From a virus: a stretch of 49,474 nucleotides of DNA. Location: positions 1 to 49,474 of IMG/VR virus record IMGVR_UViG_3300038311_000057. The stretch is one strand, 5' to 3'. Each line of letters begins with the position of its first letter. The stretch's first letter is position 1. Below, in pieces: positions 34,916 to 44,137 of the stretch. A program made the translations under genes and the position numbers. The notes under the pieces were generated by a model. That model did no database searches. It was not told the DNA's origin and saw only the letters and a list, made by a program, of their open reading frames with translations.

Positions 34916-35451
34916 TACCTTCTAAATACTATAGGCATATCAATAATTGAAGCATATTTGAAAAACGGCCGCAGCAAGTTTTCTAAACGTGTGAAAATCT
35001 GCACATCGACCCGTCCCGATGTGGCAAATGTTACGGACTCAGTGAGCACATCCACAGTTGAAGTGTATGACTTTACGCCGCCAACATTTTCAAGCTTTGG
35101 TTCCAGTGTTTCCAAACCATTAAAGAGAATTTTTGCGGCTTCAATTTGCCAATATTTGACGTTGCGGGGAATATAATTTGATTCAAGAATTTCGCCGGTT
35201 TCAACATCAACCATATTTTTTCTAGGAAAAATCCCTGCCTGGTTCGCCTGCACTTTTTGCCCTTGTAATCGTCCCCAGTACAGACTATCCATCGCCCGAA
35301 ATGCAAGCACCAGGTTCTCGGATATCTGTATGTCACTAGAACTACTAGTATCAATGCCGACATCCAAAAAATATAGACGATAATCGTCTACGGAGACGAA
35401 ACTATTCGCCCCCTCGACGATTTCACCTGTTTCGATGACTATTATAGGCAT
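34915..35451 (-). CDS. DnaT-like head-tail adaptor protein
   Basis: 178 residues. The N-terminus IVIETGEIVEGANSFVSVDD followed by YRLYF, then RAMDSLYWGRLQGQK, FPRKNMVD and IPRNVKYWQIEAAKIL is the standard pattern of the phage 'DnaT-like' family, which in structural studies is a head-tail connector subunit. It abuts the capsid gene (stop and start share 35451). It should sit beneath the portal in the assembled head. Confidence 0.8.
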   Translation of the reverse strand: MPIIVIETGEIVEGANSFVSVDDYRLYFLDVGIDTSSSSDIQISENLVLAFRAMDSLYWGRLQGQKVQANQAGIFPRKNMVDVETGEILESNYIPRNVKYWQIEAAKILFNGLETLEPKLENVGGVKSYTSTVDVLTESVTFATSGRVDVQIFTRLENLLRPFFKYASIIDMPIVFRR

Positions 35452-36455
35452 TATGTTGCCGGCAAGACGTTCTTAATCACGGCATGGTAACTAAAGCTAC
35501 CAGGATTTATAGTAAAATATGTTCCAACTCGCCCCTCTTCTGCTCCAGTCTTCTTTGAAGACTCTTTTATGCTAAAAATAACGTCGTTGAATTGTTGGGA
35601 TCCACTTTCGTCCGTGTACCGAGTTTGCAAGAATGACAGCCTGCATTTAGCAATATCCATCAGCACTATAGAATTTGGATCCATTTTCGGCGAAATCATT
35701 ACGCGAACGGGCTGGGTGCTAAGTGCTACGTACACCAATGGTTCACTAAGAGGACCAATATTTGCCGCTGGGGTTGTGTACGATTTTATTTGCGAAAAAA
35801 AAGCGCCGGGGATAAAAAGCACAGGCTGAGCCATAGGCGGTACAAGAAGTGATAAATTTGTGAGCATAGCCGATGTTAAAGTGGCACCGGCAGCATCAAT
35901 AACGTTGGTGCAACCGTTTATAATCCCCTGCGCCTTCCATTTATCCAGATCGGTTGACGGGATTTGCAATTCACTATTGAAGACAACCCACTCCATCCGC
36001 TGCACGAGCGCCGCCAGCGCTTTTATTTCCTCCAGCGTATAGGAGTCCATCTGATTTATCTTAGTGGCATCCAAATATCGATTCCCACTAACCATCTGAT
36101 CGTAAGGAATAATTGCGCCGGGCTGAATACTTTGGGAAAGCTGGCTAGCACTGATATCATGTTTTAAAAAATGGATACACTGGGATTGTGGTGTTTGTGG
36201 CGTTATTTGAGGGTCCCAAACTAGAGTCTCCGCCGTACTTGTGCCTAAGTCTTCAGCACTACCGAGATCAGGAATATTTGCAACGGTAAATGCCGGCGCA
36301 CTTAGGATTTCGACATCACGCAAACCAGCAACCGAGCCATCTGGGTTAAAGTTAACCCCCAGCGAATAAACCAGGGGCGTTTGATATGCCCCCGTAAAAA
36401 TTAGCGGACCAAATTTTGACGCCTCGGTCACGGGCATTATTACGCCTGCGGGCAT
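35451..36455 (-). CDS. Major capsid protein (HK97 fold, likely)
   Basis: 334 residues with GGAGG ahead of the ATG. It is the highest-quality ribosome site in the late block. Immediately downstream of scaffold and upstream of the head-tail adaptor, the canonical capsid position. Features include an N-arm, a helical middle (EEIKALAALVQRMEWVVFNS, the spine-helix type) and the C-terminal ending of a beta-rich P/A domain. I do not see an upstream protease, so maturation would rely on a separate scaffold. Confidence 0.8.
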   Translation of the reverse strand: MPAGVIMPVTEASKFGPLIFTGAYQTPLVYSLGVNFNPDGSVAGLRDVEILSAPAFTVANIPDLGSAEDLGTSTAETLVWDPQITPQTPQSQCIHFLKHDISASQLSQSIQPGAIIPYDQMVSGNRYLDATKINQMDSYTLEEIKALAALVQRMEWVVFNSELQIPSTDLDKWKAQGIINGCTNVIDAAGATLTSAMLTNLSLLVPPMAQPVLFIPGAFFSQIKSYTTPAANIGPLSEPLVYVALSTQPVRVMISPKMDPNSIVLMDIAKCRLSFLQTRYTDESGSQQFNDVIFSIKESSKKTGAEEGRVGTYFTINPGSFSYHAVIKNVLPAT

Positions 36456-36457
36456 TA

Positions 36458-37231
36458 TTACATCCTCCGTTGGGCAGCAAGCATTCCTTCAACGTCTTTA
36501 CGCGCCAAAGCTTGTTGAAAATCGGTTTTTGCTGACTCTTCTTTAGATTTATTTTGTGGATTGTATGGAGAAAACTCCACTTCTTTCGCCGATAAAAACA
36601 GTTCAGGAAATTCTTTCCTGATGCTGTCCATTTTTTTTGCGGGCGTATTAATGAGTGACTCAGGATCTGTCCCTGTTAGTTTTAGACTGTTATCTTCGTC
36701 GAGAGTGAATAGTTTTAGAAAACTATCCTTAAACGTTGGGACATACTTTGGCTTTAAGTCAGGGGCTAATTTAGCGATTCCTTCCCATAGTTGAATGTTC
36801 CTTATTTGCTCAGAGTATAACCGATTCTTTTCCTCCAGATCGGCCAGCATTTGTTTAAAACTATTATCCTTCTTCGCGAGTTCATCAGTTAGCCGTTTCT
36901 CCGATGCTGCCTTAATCTCATCGAGTTTCTTCTTAAAGTCATCGTTCCCGGCAACTTGGGAAGCTTCAAGCTCCTCCCAATTTTTAATTTTCTCGGATAA
37001 CTCAGTAGGGTTTGGTGCAAAGGATTTATATTTATCAAGTTCCGAAGTTATTTCAGCTAGCTGGGCTTTCAACGCTTTTTGGGACGTTGTGTATCCGCCA
37101 CGCTGCAACACGTTATTTAGGGCAATATCAACCGTTGCAACGCCCGCGTCAACATTTTTCTGATAATAAATTTGGGTAGCCACTGGCAATCTATCAAATT
37201 CTTCTAAAGTTATTTGATCCGGTAATTCCAT
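36458..37231 (-). CDS. Capsid scaffold protein
   Basis: 257 residues from ATG 37231, chosen for the AGGAG upstream rather than the ORF start at 37255. Residues 55-140 are a strongly charged coiled coil (LKAQLAEITSELDKYKSF, SEKRLTDELAKKDNSFKQM). The C-terminus is basic and ends QALARKDVEGMLAAQRRM, resembling scaffold C-termini that bind capsid. No protease motif is seen. It lies two bases upstream of the capsid gene. Confidence 0.8.
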   Translation of the reverse strand: MELPDQITLEEFDRLPVATQIYYQKNVDAGVATVDIALNNVLQRGGYTTSQKALKAQLAEITSELDKYKSFAPNPTELSEKIKNWEELEASQVAGNDDFKKKLDEIKAASEKRLTDELAKKDNSFKQMLADLEEKNRLYSEQIRNIQLWEGIAKLAPDLKPKYVPTFKDSFLKLFTLDEDNSLKLTGTDPESLINTPAKKMDSIRKEFPELFLSAKEVEFSPYNPQNKSKEESAKTDFQQALARKDVEGMLAAQRRM

Positions 37232-37247
37232 TATGTACGCTCCTAAT

Positions 37248-37349
37248 TTACACACTTTTCAGATGCCATGTTATCAGTTCAGTTACTTGAGTTTTCAACT
37301 CTTTTTCACACTCTTCTAAAGTAACTTGATTAAGTAATTCCACTATCAT
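37248..37349 (-). CDS. 33-aa mini-ORF, duplicated 5' end of the scaffold gene
   Basis: ATG 37349 with AGGAG ahead, ending at TAA 37248-37250. Its sequence VELLNQVTLEECEKELKTQ parallels the scaffold N-terminus (ELPDQITLEEFDRLPVATQ), and the DNA is also alike, including the stretch CTTTAGAAGA. It looks like a partial duplication that placed a leader ORF ahead of the scaffold gene. It may be a non-functional scar or a translated leader. Confidence 0.55.
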   Translation of the reverse strand: MIVELLNQVTLEECEKELKTQVTELITWHLKSV

Positions 37350-37367
37350 TTATTCTCCTGGTTGCAG

Positions 37368-37392
37368 AAAAAATATCGAATTTATCTGAAGT
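37368..37392 (+). repeat. 25-bp exact copy of a tape-measure gene segment
   Basis: Bases 37368-37392 (starting AAAAAATATCGAATTTATC) are identical to 22945-22969 within the tape-measure gene, in the same orientation. Here the copy lies in the non-coding divergent region between scaffold leader and terminase promoter. A 25-bp chance match in a 49-kb genome is improbable. Confidence 0.85.
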
Positions 37393-37420
37393 ATCCAACT
37401 GGTTATTGATACAATTATCA

Positions 37421-37449
37421 TTTACAATAAACTCGCAATAGTATATAAC
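37421..37449 (+). promoter_or_regulatory. Promoter of the terminase operon
   Basis: TTTACA (37421-37426), a 17-base spacer, then TATAAC (37444-37449), 34 bases before the terminase start. No GTTGAC/GTCAAC sites are present, so it is not in the early regulon; it is a likely late promoter facing right. Confidence 0.6.
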
Positions 37450-37483
37450 ATAACGAATTTTTTTTTGCAACGATTTTTCTAAT

Positions 37484-38053
37484 ATGCTTGAAGACTTACT
37501 GGACCCAATAGCAAATGAAGACCCTACTTGGCACGCAAGGTTCCTTATTTATGTTGATGTTATAAAAGAAGGCCCGCACGTTTTTAGAAGCGCGCTAAAA
37601 AGGGTATATGAGCTATCCCCTACGCCTGACGGAAAATTGATGCCAAATTCGTGGTATGAAAAGGCGAAGGAATTTCATTGGGAGAGCCGTGCTCAAAAAT
37701 ATCTACTTGCGCGCGCAAAAGAACGTTTATGTGCCGAACGCAAAAAAATAATTAGTGAGACAGAGAGAAATTTAAGCGACATTCTTAACCTTGAATTTTC
37801 CGAGAGATATAAACGCATCAAAGCATCAGCAACGCTATCCAATGCCTTTCTGGTATATGTGAACGTTTTAGAAGAATCGGCAATGAAATATCAGCAGGAT
37901 TGGCTTGAGCAACTAGCTGACATAAAAACACACGTGGGTGTACTTAGGAACATCGGAGAAGCAATAGCAAAAGTATCGACATACCAGCCCCAGGATTTTG
38001 AGGCAGGGAAAAACAATAATGAGCATAATGATGTTGAATTTGAGTTAGATTAA
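37484..38053 (+). CDS. Probable terminase small subunit
   Basis: 189 residues directly upstream of the large terminase gene (3-base gap). The helical N-terminal half contains SWYEKAKEFHWESRAQKYL, a pattern seen in small terminase DNA-binding domains. A long helix follows (oligomerisation type), and the C-terminal tail is acidic. It should recognise phage DNA and load the motor. No Shine-Dalgarno is apparent. The family is assigned by position and pattern. Confidence 0.65.
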   Translation: MLEDLLDPIANEDPTWHARFLIYVDVIKEGPHVFRSALKRVYELSPTPDGKLMPNSWYEKAKEFHWESRAQKYLLARAKERLCAERKKIISETERNLSDILNLEFSERYKRIKASATLSNAFLVYVNVLEESAMKYQQDWLEQLADIKTHVGVLRNIGEAIAKVSTYQPQDFEAGKNNNEHNDVEFELD

Positions 38054-38056
38054 ATC

Positions 38057-39385
38057 ATGCTGAGCGACATTAGCAGTGACCTCTTTCTATACAATTCTCC
38101 TTATCTTACCCGTAGGAAGAAGACGAAACGGGTAATTCCTGTTAATTGGCATATTAAAAAAGTCCTGGCATCTAACGCACAAAATATTCTTCTTCGGGGC
38201 GGATATGGGGCAGGGAAATCAAAATTTTTGGCATTAAAAGCAGCCTCCCTACTCCAAAGGGACCGGGTGAATATTTTATTTATGACATTGACTCATGGTT
38301 ATATCGTGAAAATATTAATCCCATATTGTGCGTGGGCATTAGATCTAATTGAACTACCGCACGAAATCAACTTACAAAACAAGTACATACTGGTGTATGG
38401 GTACGGATATATTTACTTCTTTTCCTACTCAGACCCTGCAACACTAGTATCGCTTAACGTTGGTCACATTCTACTGGATGAATTCGATGAGCAACCAAAA
38501 AAAAAGGCGCAACTTGTTTTCGAGCAGTCGTCTGCAAGAAAACGGCTAAAAATATCAAAAAACAGAGTTGCACAAACAATTATAGCCACTACCCCGCGCG
38601 CCATCGGTAGTTTTTGCTACGATTTATTTGAAGTTCAAAATGCGGATAACCCCAATTTTACTCAGTTTGAAATCCCTACTTTTGCAAATTGGAAAAATCT
38701 CCGCGAAAGTTACGTACAAGAACAACTGGCAATCCTCCCTGAAAACCGAATTCTATCACACATTTACGGGAAATGGGCGCCATTAACTGCCAATGCCGAT
38801 TTAGTTTATTATTGTTTTTCCGAAGAAAATTTAATTAACCACACTAACCCAAATTACCCAAAATCCTTCGAGCAGTTGCTTGTAGGAATGGATTTTAACG
38901 TCGGAAAAATGGCAGCAGTAGTTAGCGTAGAAGTTAAAAAAAATAACACTAGAAATATCATAGTGGTAAACGAATTAGTTGGTTTAAAAAATACTGAGAA
39001 CATGATCAAGCAATTAAAAACGGAATATCCAAACTCATTCCTAACTGTCTACCCTGACTATTCTGGGGGTAGTAGAAACACTGTGGTGAACGACACCGAT
39101 GTTTCTCTCCTAAAAGCCTCCGGTATCAGGGTAATAACTAAGCCGAACCCATTGATAAAAAACCGGGTTAACGTTGTGAACAGTGCATTCAAAAATGCAC
39201 TTGGCCAAAGAATGACACTCATTAATCGTGAAAAATGTCCAAAACTAATAACAGCCCTAACTTCACAGGGGTACACTCAGTCCGGTGAGCCAGATAAATC
39301 GCAGGGGCATGATCATGTCCTTGATGCGTTGGGTTATCTAATTTATAACCGGGTTGGAAAAACACAAATAAGAGGATATCAGTAA
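38057..39385 (+). CDS. terL: Terminase large subunit
   Basis: 442 residues. Walker A GGYGAGKSKFLALKAA, Walker B ILLDEFDE and coupling motif ATTPR form the packaging ATPase. The C-terminal nuclease has GMDFNVGK, PDYSGG and DHVLDALGYLIY with the acidic residues expected of an RNase H-like headful nuclease. It packages DNA into the head and cuts it. It sits between small terminase and portal in an operon. Packaging mode cannot be decided from sequence, but the absence of clear ends suits headful packaging of concatemers. Confidence 0.95.
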   Translation: MLSDISSDLFLYNSPYLTRRKKTKRVIPVNWHIKKVLASNAQNILLRGGYGAGKSKFLALKAASLLQRDRVNILFMTLTHGYIVKILIPYCAWALDLIELPHEINLQNKYILVYGYGYIYFFSYSDPATLVSLNVGHILLDEFDEQPKKKAQLVFEQSSARKRLKISKNRVAQTIIATTPRAIGSFCYDLFEVQNADNPNFTQFEIPTFANWKNLRESYVQEQLAILPENRILSHIYGKWAPLTANADLVYYCFSEENLINHTNPNYPKSFEQLLVGMDFNVGKMAAVVSVEVKKNNTRNIIVVNELVGLKNTENMIKQLKTEYPNSFLTVYPDYSGGSRNTVVNDTDVSLLKASGIRVITKPNPLIKNRVNVVNSAFKNALGQRMTLINREKCPKLITALTSQGYTQSGEPDKSQGHDHVLDALGYLIYNRVGKTQIRGYQ

Positions 39386-39386
39386 A

Positions 39387-40850
39387 ATGAATGGGTTTAA
39401 AACATTTGAACAAGAATACAAAGGCATTTCTCTTTTTATACGGGACAGCGGCGAAATCATAACAACCGATGAAGCATATAGTGAATGCTCAGTTAATTGG
39501 GCATTCGCCGATATAATTTATAGTGAGAACTCAAGAAAGCTAAGAAAGTTAAATACCATTTTTCTAAAACCAGCACTTTTTGAGCGCGGGTATGCGGACG
39601 AAATAGAGCGATATAATATTAGGTTGCAAAATAGTTGGATTACACCAGGCTACAAAAATTTACTTGGTTCAAGTATCGGATTGATTTTGGATAGGAAAAA
39701 TACAATAAGATTTACCGGCAAAATTAGTGAAAATCTCGAAAAAGTGATAGTCAAACCGTCTAATCAACAAAATTTAAACAATTTGGTTATTGATTCACTA
39801 TTTAACGCATTCCAATACGGGACTTCAATATTAATATTGGATTTCGTTACTGGACTTGGGAGTAATGAAATCCAGCCCGTGATAACCAGCATACCCCCGA
39901 AAAAAATACTGAGCATTAAGTACCACGAAACACTGAGTGAGAAACATGTTATCGATATTATAATTAAAGTAACAAATGAAACATATATTCGCTTTTCTAA
40001 AAAATCAGAAAATAACATAAAATACATAGAAAAAAGCGAATATACGCTAATTAAAAATACTAACCAGCTGAAACTCGTTGCTGCCGAAATTCTTGTTGAT
40101 GAGAATCGAAACCTCCTACAATCAATACCTATTTTTATAACTAATGTCACCGATAATTTTAATCCATTATGTCGCGATAATCCGTTTTACTGGGGCTATG
40201 CAGAACAAACTGAACGACTATACAACATTCTTTCTCAGCATCGGGGGCTGATCTCAAAATTCGCCGCCAAATACCCATTTCTGACGGTGGAGGCAGACCT
40301 AGATAACCCAACACAACCTGGGGAGGTTGATGCTGCCACAAAAATGCAGCAGCAACTCCTGGGACGTAGCGGCCATGACAGCATAGCTATCATGAATCGC
40401 GGTGATCGAGTGAACGCGCTGAGTCCCGACATGAAAATACTGGAAATCGATTGGCAAGAAATCGTTCAAGCTTTCCAAGAACGAGATAAAGCGGGGATTT
40501 CCCATTTGATCAACGAATTCAACGTAACAGCAACTGGCGTTGCTACTGCTGATAGAAATCAAAAATCACAAATTGAAATCATTACCGATAACCAAAGTTC
40601 TTTATGGGAGCAGCTTTTTAGATCAATTAGTGAGTACTTTGGTGAAGAGCCTTTAGAAAGTGTTCGGGTTGGCCGTGATTTTTCTGCAACCGAGGATCGA
40701 CTAACCAACTTCCAGATCATAAATGACTTCTTCGATCGGGGATTAATTTCGCAAGATGAAGCGCGCCAAATCATAAAATCATCCAAAGCTTTCGGGGATG
40801 CAACCAACATTTTTGAGCCAGTAGATCAAGTGGATGCCCCTTATGCCTAA
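39387..40850 (+). CDS. Portal protein
   Basis: 487 residues with start 1 base after the terminase stop. The second half has the usual portal features (IDWQEIVQAFQERDKAGISH and a wing-stem region), then NEFNVTATGVATADRNQKSQ and a helical crown ending (EPLESVRVGRDFSATEDRLT). It resembles SPP1/DUF935-type portals. It forms the dodecameric entry channel. The C-terminus overlaps the MuF start by 17 bases. Confidence 0.88.
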   Translation: MNGFKTFEQEYKGISLFIRDSGEIITTDEAYSECSVNWAFADIIYSENSRKLRKLNTIFLKPALFERGYADEIERYNIRLQNSWITPGYKNLLGSSIGLILDRKNTIRFTGKISENLEKVIVKPSNQQNLNNLVIDSLFNAFQYGTSILILDFVTGLGSNEIQPVITSIPPKKILSIKYHETLSEKHVIDIIIKVTNETYIRFSKKSENNIKYIEKSEYTLIKNTNQLKLVAAEILVDENRNLLQSIPIFITNVTDNFNPLCRDNPFYWGYAEQTERLYNILSQHRGLISKFAAKYPFLTVEADLDNPTQPGEVDAATKMQQQLLGRSGHDSIAIMNRGDRVNALSPDMKILEIDWQEIVQAFQERDKAGISHLINEFNVTATGVATADRNQKSQIEIITDNQSSLWEQLFRSISEYFGEEPLESVRVGRDFSATEDRLTNFQIINDFFDRGLISQDEARQIIKSSKAFGDATNIFEPVDQVDAPYA

Positions 40851-41886
40851 TCGCAAATCCGCCAACATTCTCCTCGCAAATAAGTTTAAAAAGCACTTTA
40901 AAGAGCTTTTGGATAACTCTAACCGAGTGGAGAATACTATTGAAAAAATGATGCTTGGGATGAGGATGGAAATTCTCAGAAAAATAAGGAGTGGAAAAAG
41001 AAATGAACTCGGAATTATTTTGCAACAAATTGAGGAAATCATCAACAATAAATTCATAAAAGCAGGGCAGAAAATTGTTGATGAAAGTATACAGCTGTAC
41101 CGCAGTGAAAGTGTTTTTGTCACAACATCGATCAATGGAACTATTGGAGCAAGTATTACTGTTCCTATATTGAACGAACAATTGATAACAGAAGCTGTCA
41201 GTAAAGCTGCAATTAAAAATAAAACGATGGTATCCTTTTGGAAAAAACAAAGCGAGGTAATGATAAACGGATTTAGAAAGGAATTCATGAAAGGGTTTTT
41301 GCAAGGAGAAACAATGAACGACCTTACAGAACGCCTTCAACGAAACACAACACTAAATCTGGCAAAAAATAATATGCGCACCATCGCCAGAACAACTCTT
41401 TCAACGGTAACAGATAGTGCGCATATGGATACGTACAAATCGAATTCTGACGTTGTTGGTTATATCGAAAGTATGGCTGTACTCAATGAAAGGACAACAT
41501 TTATCTCTATGGCATATAACGGCTGTAAATGGACTTTGCCCGATCTAGTCCCCTTTGGGGCTAGACAATTGCCATATAAGCCACTTGCGCTTCATTTGGG
41601 GGAACGCGACCGGCGCATTCCCGGTCTTAGGAGTTATCAGGAATTGCCTGAAGAGAAAAAAAAACTAATTCCCCCTGAAAAACGTGCCAGTATGGATGGG
41701 TTAGTGACAAAACCTGATGATTTTGATGAATTTCTAAAAAAGCGCAGTGATGCCGAACTTAAAAAAATGTTAGGCAGAACTGGTGCTGAGCTTTGGAAAA
41801 CAGGTAAGATAACAACTAATGATTTAATTGATGACCTTGGTAACCCACTCACCCAAAAACAACTTAAGGAAAAGTATGCTAGTTAA
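40834..41886 (+). CDS. MuF-like minor head protein
   Basis: 350 residues. The central region (NNMRTIARTTLSTVTDSAHM, then ESMAVLNERTTFISMAYNG) is the SPP1 gp7/MuF signature. The helical N-terminal half is also typical. This minor head protein is packaged beside the portal and can be injected with the DNA. A second in-frame ATG at 40843 would shorten it by 3 residues. The protein lacks an extra C-terminal toxin domain, as found in some MuF proteins. Confidence 0.85.
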   Translation: MPLMPNRKSANILLANKFKKHFKELLDNSNRVENTIEKMMLGMRMEILRKIRSGKRNELGIILQQIEEIINNKFIKAGQKIVDESIQLYRSESVFVTTSINGTIGASITVPILNEQLITEAVSKAAIKNKTMVSFWKKQSEVMINGFRKEFMKGFLQGETMNDLTERLQRNTTLNLAKNNMRTIARTTLSTVTDSAHMDTYKSNSDVVGYIESMAVLNERTTFISMAYNGCKWTLPDLVPFGARQLPYKPLALHLGERDRRIPGLRSYQELPEEKKKLIPPEKRASMDGLVTKPDDFDEFLKKRSDAELKKMLGRTGAELWKTGKITTNDLIDDLGNPLTQKQLKEKYAS

Positions 41887-42265
41887 TCCAAATTTAGGTA
41901 AAAAAAACTCAGATCAAAACGATGTAGATACATACTGCGATGTGACAGGCTTCACGAGATCCAATGGGGAGAAACCAACTACTGAGAGTATTTGTAAGGC
42001 ACTTAACGAAAAATCCACATCATTTGTGGGAAATTATAAGCCAATCAACATGAATGGGCATAACATCAAAAATGTTTCTAACACTTTAGAACAAAATTCA
42101 ATAGTTACAATGGGACACGCAGCAGCTTTTTTACTAGTAAATTCAATTGACCCGTCTACATATCCCCCAGGGGGGATTATTACTATAAATTCATCAGGAA
42201 ATGATTTAACAACAGAAAAAATTAATGAAATTAAGAGTAAAGCGGAAAAATTACTAATTTTATGA
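41876..42265 (+). CDS. Tail-fibre-like small protein 1
   Basis: 129 residues from ATG 41876 (AAGGAAAAG ahead), which overlaps the MuF stop. It contains INMNGHNIKNVSN, the tail-fibre 'DMNGxxIxNV' repeat found in many phage fibres. The next gene has the same motif, so the two are related. Small fibre subunits or adaptors for the adhesin downstream are likely. Confidence 0.7.
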   Translation: MLVNPNLGKKNSDQNDVDTYCDVTGFTRSNGEKPTTESICKALNEKSTSFVGNYKPINMNGHNIKNVSNTLEQNSIVTMGHAAAFLLVNSIDPSTYPPGGIITINSSGNDLTTEKINEIKSKAEKLLIL

Positions 42266-42717
42266 GTATAATCGATCCAAATTCAGGACATTTCCCAGTG
42301 GGGGAAGGGTACATTTATAATGGCACGTTATACCCATTGCACGCGGGAATGACCAGCCTCGAAGTGTATTGCAGAGCGCTGGGGATTACGCTTCCAGACG
42401 GAACAATTCCCAATGAGGGAGTAATTTACCAAATAAATCATAATCTTGTCCCCTACGATCTGAGTCAGTCAGACAACGCCCGCGATATTGATATGAATGG
42501 GTACACGATAAAAAATGTTGGCATTGGAATATCCCCGTCTGATGCGGCTACAGTTGGTTATTTGCACAACCTGTATGACGGAGGAGTCGAGTTAAGTGAT
42601 ATTGGCGCCCCCGGTGACATTCTAACAATATCGTTGGATGGCACTAATTTAGTGGGAGTAAACAAAAAAACTATCACAACAAAATTTACAAAATTAATGT
42701 CATTTCTTAGCCTCTAA
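42262..42717 (+). CDS. Tail-fibre-like small protein 2
   Basis: 151 residues, starting in an ATGA overlap with the previous gene. It contains IDMNGYTIKNVGIGISPSDA and ATVGYL, the full tail-fibre repeat (DMNGxxIxNLxxPxxxxDAAT). A trimeric fibre or baseplate attachment piece is expected. It shares the motif with the upstream protein but they are not otherwise identical. Confidence 0.75.
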   Translation: MSIIDPNSGHFPVGEGYIYNGTLYPLHAGMTSLEVYCRALGITLPDGTIPNEGVIYQINHNLVPYDLSQSDNARDIDMNGYTIKNVGIGISPSDAATVGYLHNLYDGGVELSDIGAPGDILTISLDGTNLVGVNKKTITTKFTKLMSFLSL

Positions 42718-42728
42718 ATTAAAAAATT

Positions 42729-43049
42729 ATGCCAACATACCAAACCATTCAAGCCCTAGCAACAACGAGTTCAGTTACAATATTTACAGCTACTGCCATA
42801 TATACACAAGTATATGATTTATCAGTTAAAAATATTGATACATCGAACGATATTAGACTGACAATTGCACACGTGAAATCCGGTGAAACGGAATCCAGTT
42901 TGAACCGTTTTGTTTATGATATCATAAAATCAGACGATAACAAGCCATTATTCAACCGTCCTGTTTTGGCAACAGGCGATAAAATCAATATATCGGCCAG
43001 TATTACCAATAAGTTGGCGGTTTTTATAACATTATTAGAGTTGGAATAA
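42729..43049 (+). CDS. Small beta-rich structural protein
   Basis: 106 residues. Alternating hydrophobic strands, rich in T, S and I; no membrane helix. It ends where the glycine-rich adhesin gene begins (base 43049 is shared). It could be a fibre-associated or decoration protein. No family recognised. Confidence 0.6.
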   Translation: MPTYQTIQALATTSSVTIFTATAIYTQVYDLSVKNIDTSNDIRLTIAHVKSGETESSLNRFVYDIIKSDDNKPLFNRPVLATGDKINISASITNKLAVFITLLELE

Positions 43050-44137
43050 TGAGAAAATATCCGTTTTCCCACCTAAACAATTTCCCAAACTATCCAAGCT
43101 ATCTGCAAAGCAACGCCGGATATTATGAGCCGTGGACTGAGCCCTATTTTGGGACGGGTGCCGACGGTGATCTAAATACAACAGGAAATGTTACATTGCC
43201 GTCAACGACAGATGGCGGCTATGTTACTAAAAATTACAATAATTTAACAATTAATTCAGGACACACTCTCACAGTGTCTAATCGTTGTAAAGGACTTGTT
43301 CTTTATGTGAATGGTACTTTCACACTGAATGGCAAACTATCAATGACTGACAAGGGGGGGAATACTATTCCACTATTACCGGAAAGCTTTAATATTTACG
43401 TGACGAAAAAACGCACTCCTCCACTTGATATAATCGATATAATTAGCTACCAAAATCTCGTAATTGGGAATTACGCAACAAACTCTATTCCAATACAGAC
43501 GGTGAGAGGGACATCAAGCTGGATTCTTTATAATGGAAATAATGGGAAGGCCGGGCTGGCTATTGGGATGGGAGGAGACGGAGGAAACGGTGCAATAGGT
43601 CGTTCAGCTTCTTCCAATTTCGGCGAAGTATTCAACATCGCTGGTATGGGAAATATTTACTCAGGGGGACCTGGGGCTGGCGGTGTATATGAATATGGAG
43701 GACTTACAACAACAGGAGTTGATTACAAAACTACGGGGGCAGGAATAACCGGAATTGGAGGAAACGGAATTGCAAACAATTCTGAATTCGGAGCCGGTTC
43801 CGGTGCCGGCTCTCCTCCCGGAACCCCCGATGGGACTTACGGCGAAACAGGGGAAACAGGGAAGGGCGGATCCATAGTTCTCATCGCTAGAATATTTACA
43901 GGAAACGGAACAGTAGAATCGATTGGAAGAAAAGGCGGGAACGCAAGAGGATCTACAACATCTAGAGCTGTTGGCGGGGGTGGAAGTGGTGGTGGCCCGT
44001 TTACGGGTAGATTCGGAGAAAATAATTTTACAGGTAATATCAACACTGTTGGTGGGCTAGGGGGGGTCCCGTTAGTCTACTCAGGCTATACCGGCGGCGC
44101 AGGTGGGGCGGGTTATATTAGTATCGCTTTACTTTAA
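43049..44137 (+). CDS. Glycine-rich tail adhesin / receptor-binding protein candidate
   Basis: 362 residues. An N-terminal beta region (LTINSGHTLTVSNRCKGLVL, then YVNGTFTLNGKLS) looks like the solenoid of phage fibres. From residue ~165 the protein is extremely glycine-rich (GGDGGNGAIG, GAGSGAGSPPG, GGGGSGGG), the kind of sequence that forms polyglycine-II packed tips in phage adhesins. Its place at the end of the fibre cluster supports a receptor-binding tip. It is the most obvious host-range determinant in the genome. Confidence 0.75.
   Translation: MRKYPFSHLNNFPNYPSYLQSNAGYYEPWTEPYFGTGADGDLNTTGNVTLPSTTDGGYVTKNYNNLTINSGHTLTVSNRCKGLVLYVNGTFTLNGKLSMTDKGGNTIPLLPESFNIYVTKKRTPPLDIIDIISYQNLVIGNYATNSIPIQTVRGTSSWILYNGNNGKAGLAIGMGGDGGNGAIGRSASSNFGEVFNIAGMGNIYSGGPGAGGVYEYGGLTTTGVDYKTTGAGITGIGGNGIANNSEFGAGSGAGSPPGTPDGTYGETGETGKGGSIVLIARIFTGNGTVESIGRKGGNARGSTTSRAVGGGGSGGGPFTGRFGENNFTGNINTVGGLGGVPLVYSGYTGGAGGAGYISIALL

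Noticed and set aside
40771-41340. Minus-strand ORF opposite portal/MuF (189 aa)
   Set aside because: It overlaps two well-supported virion genes on the other strand and resembles no protein family.
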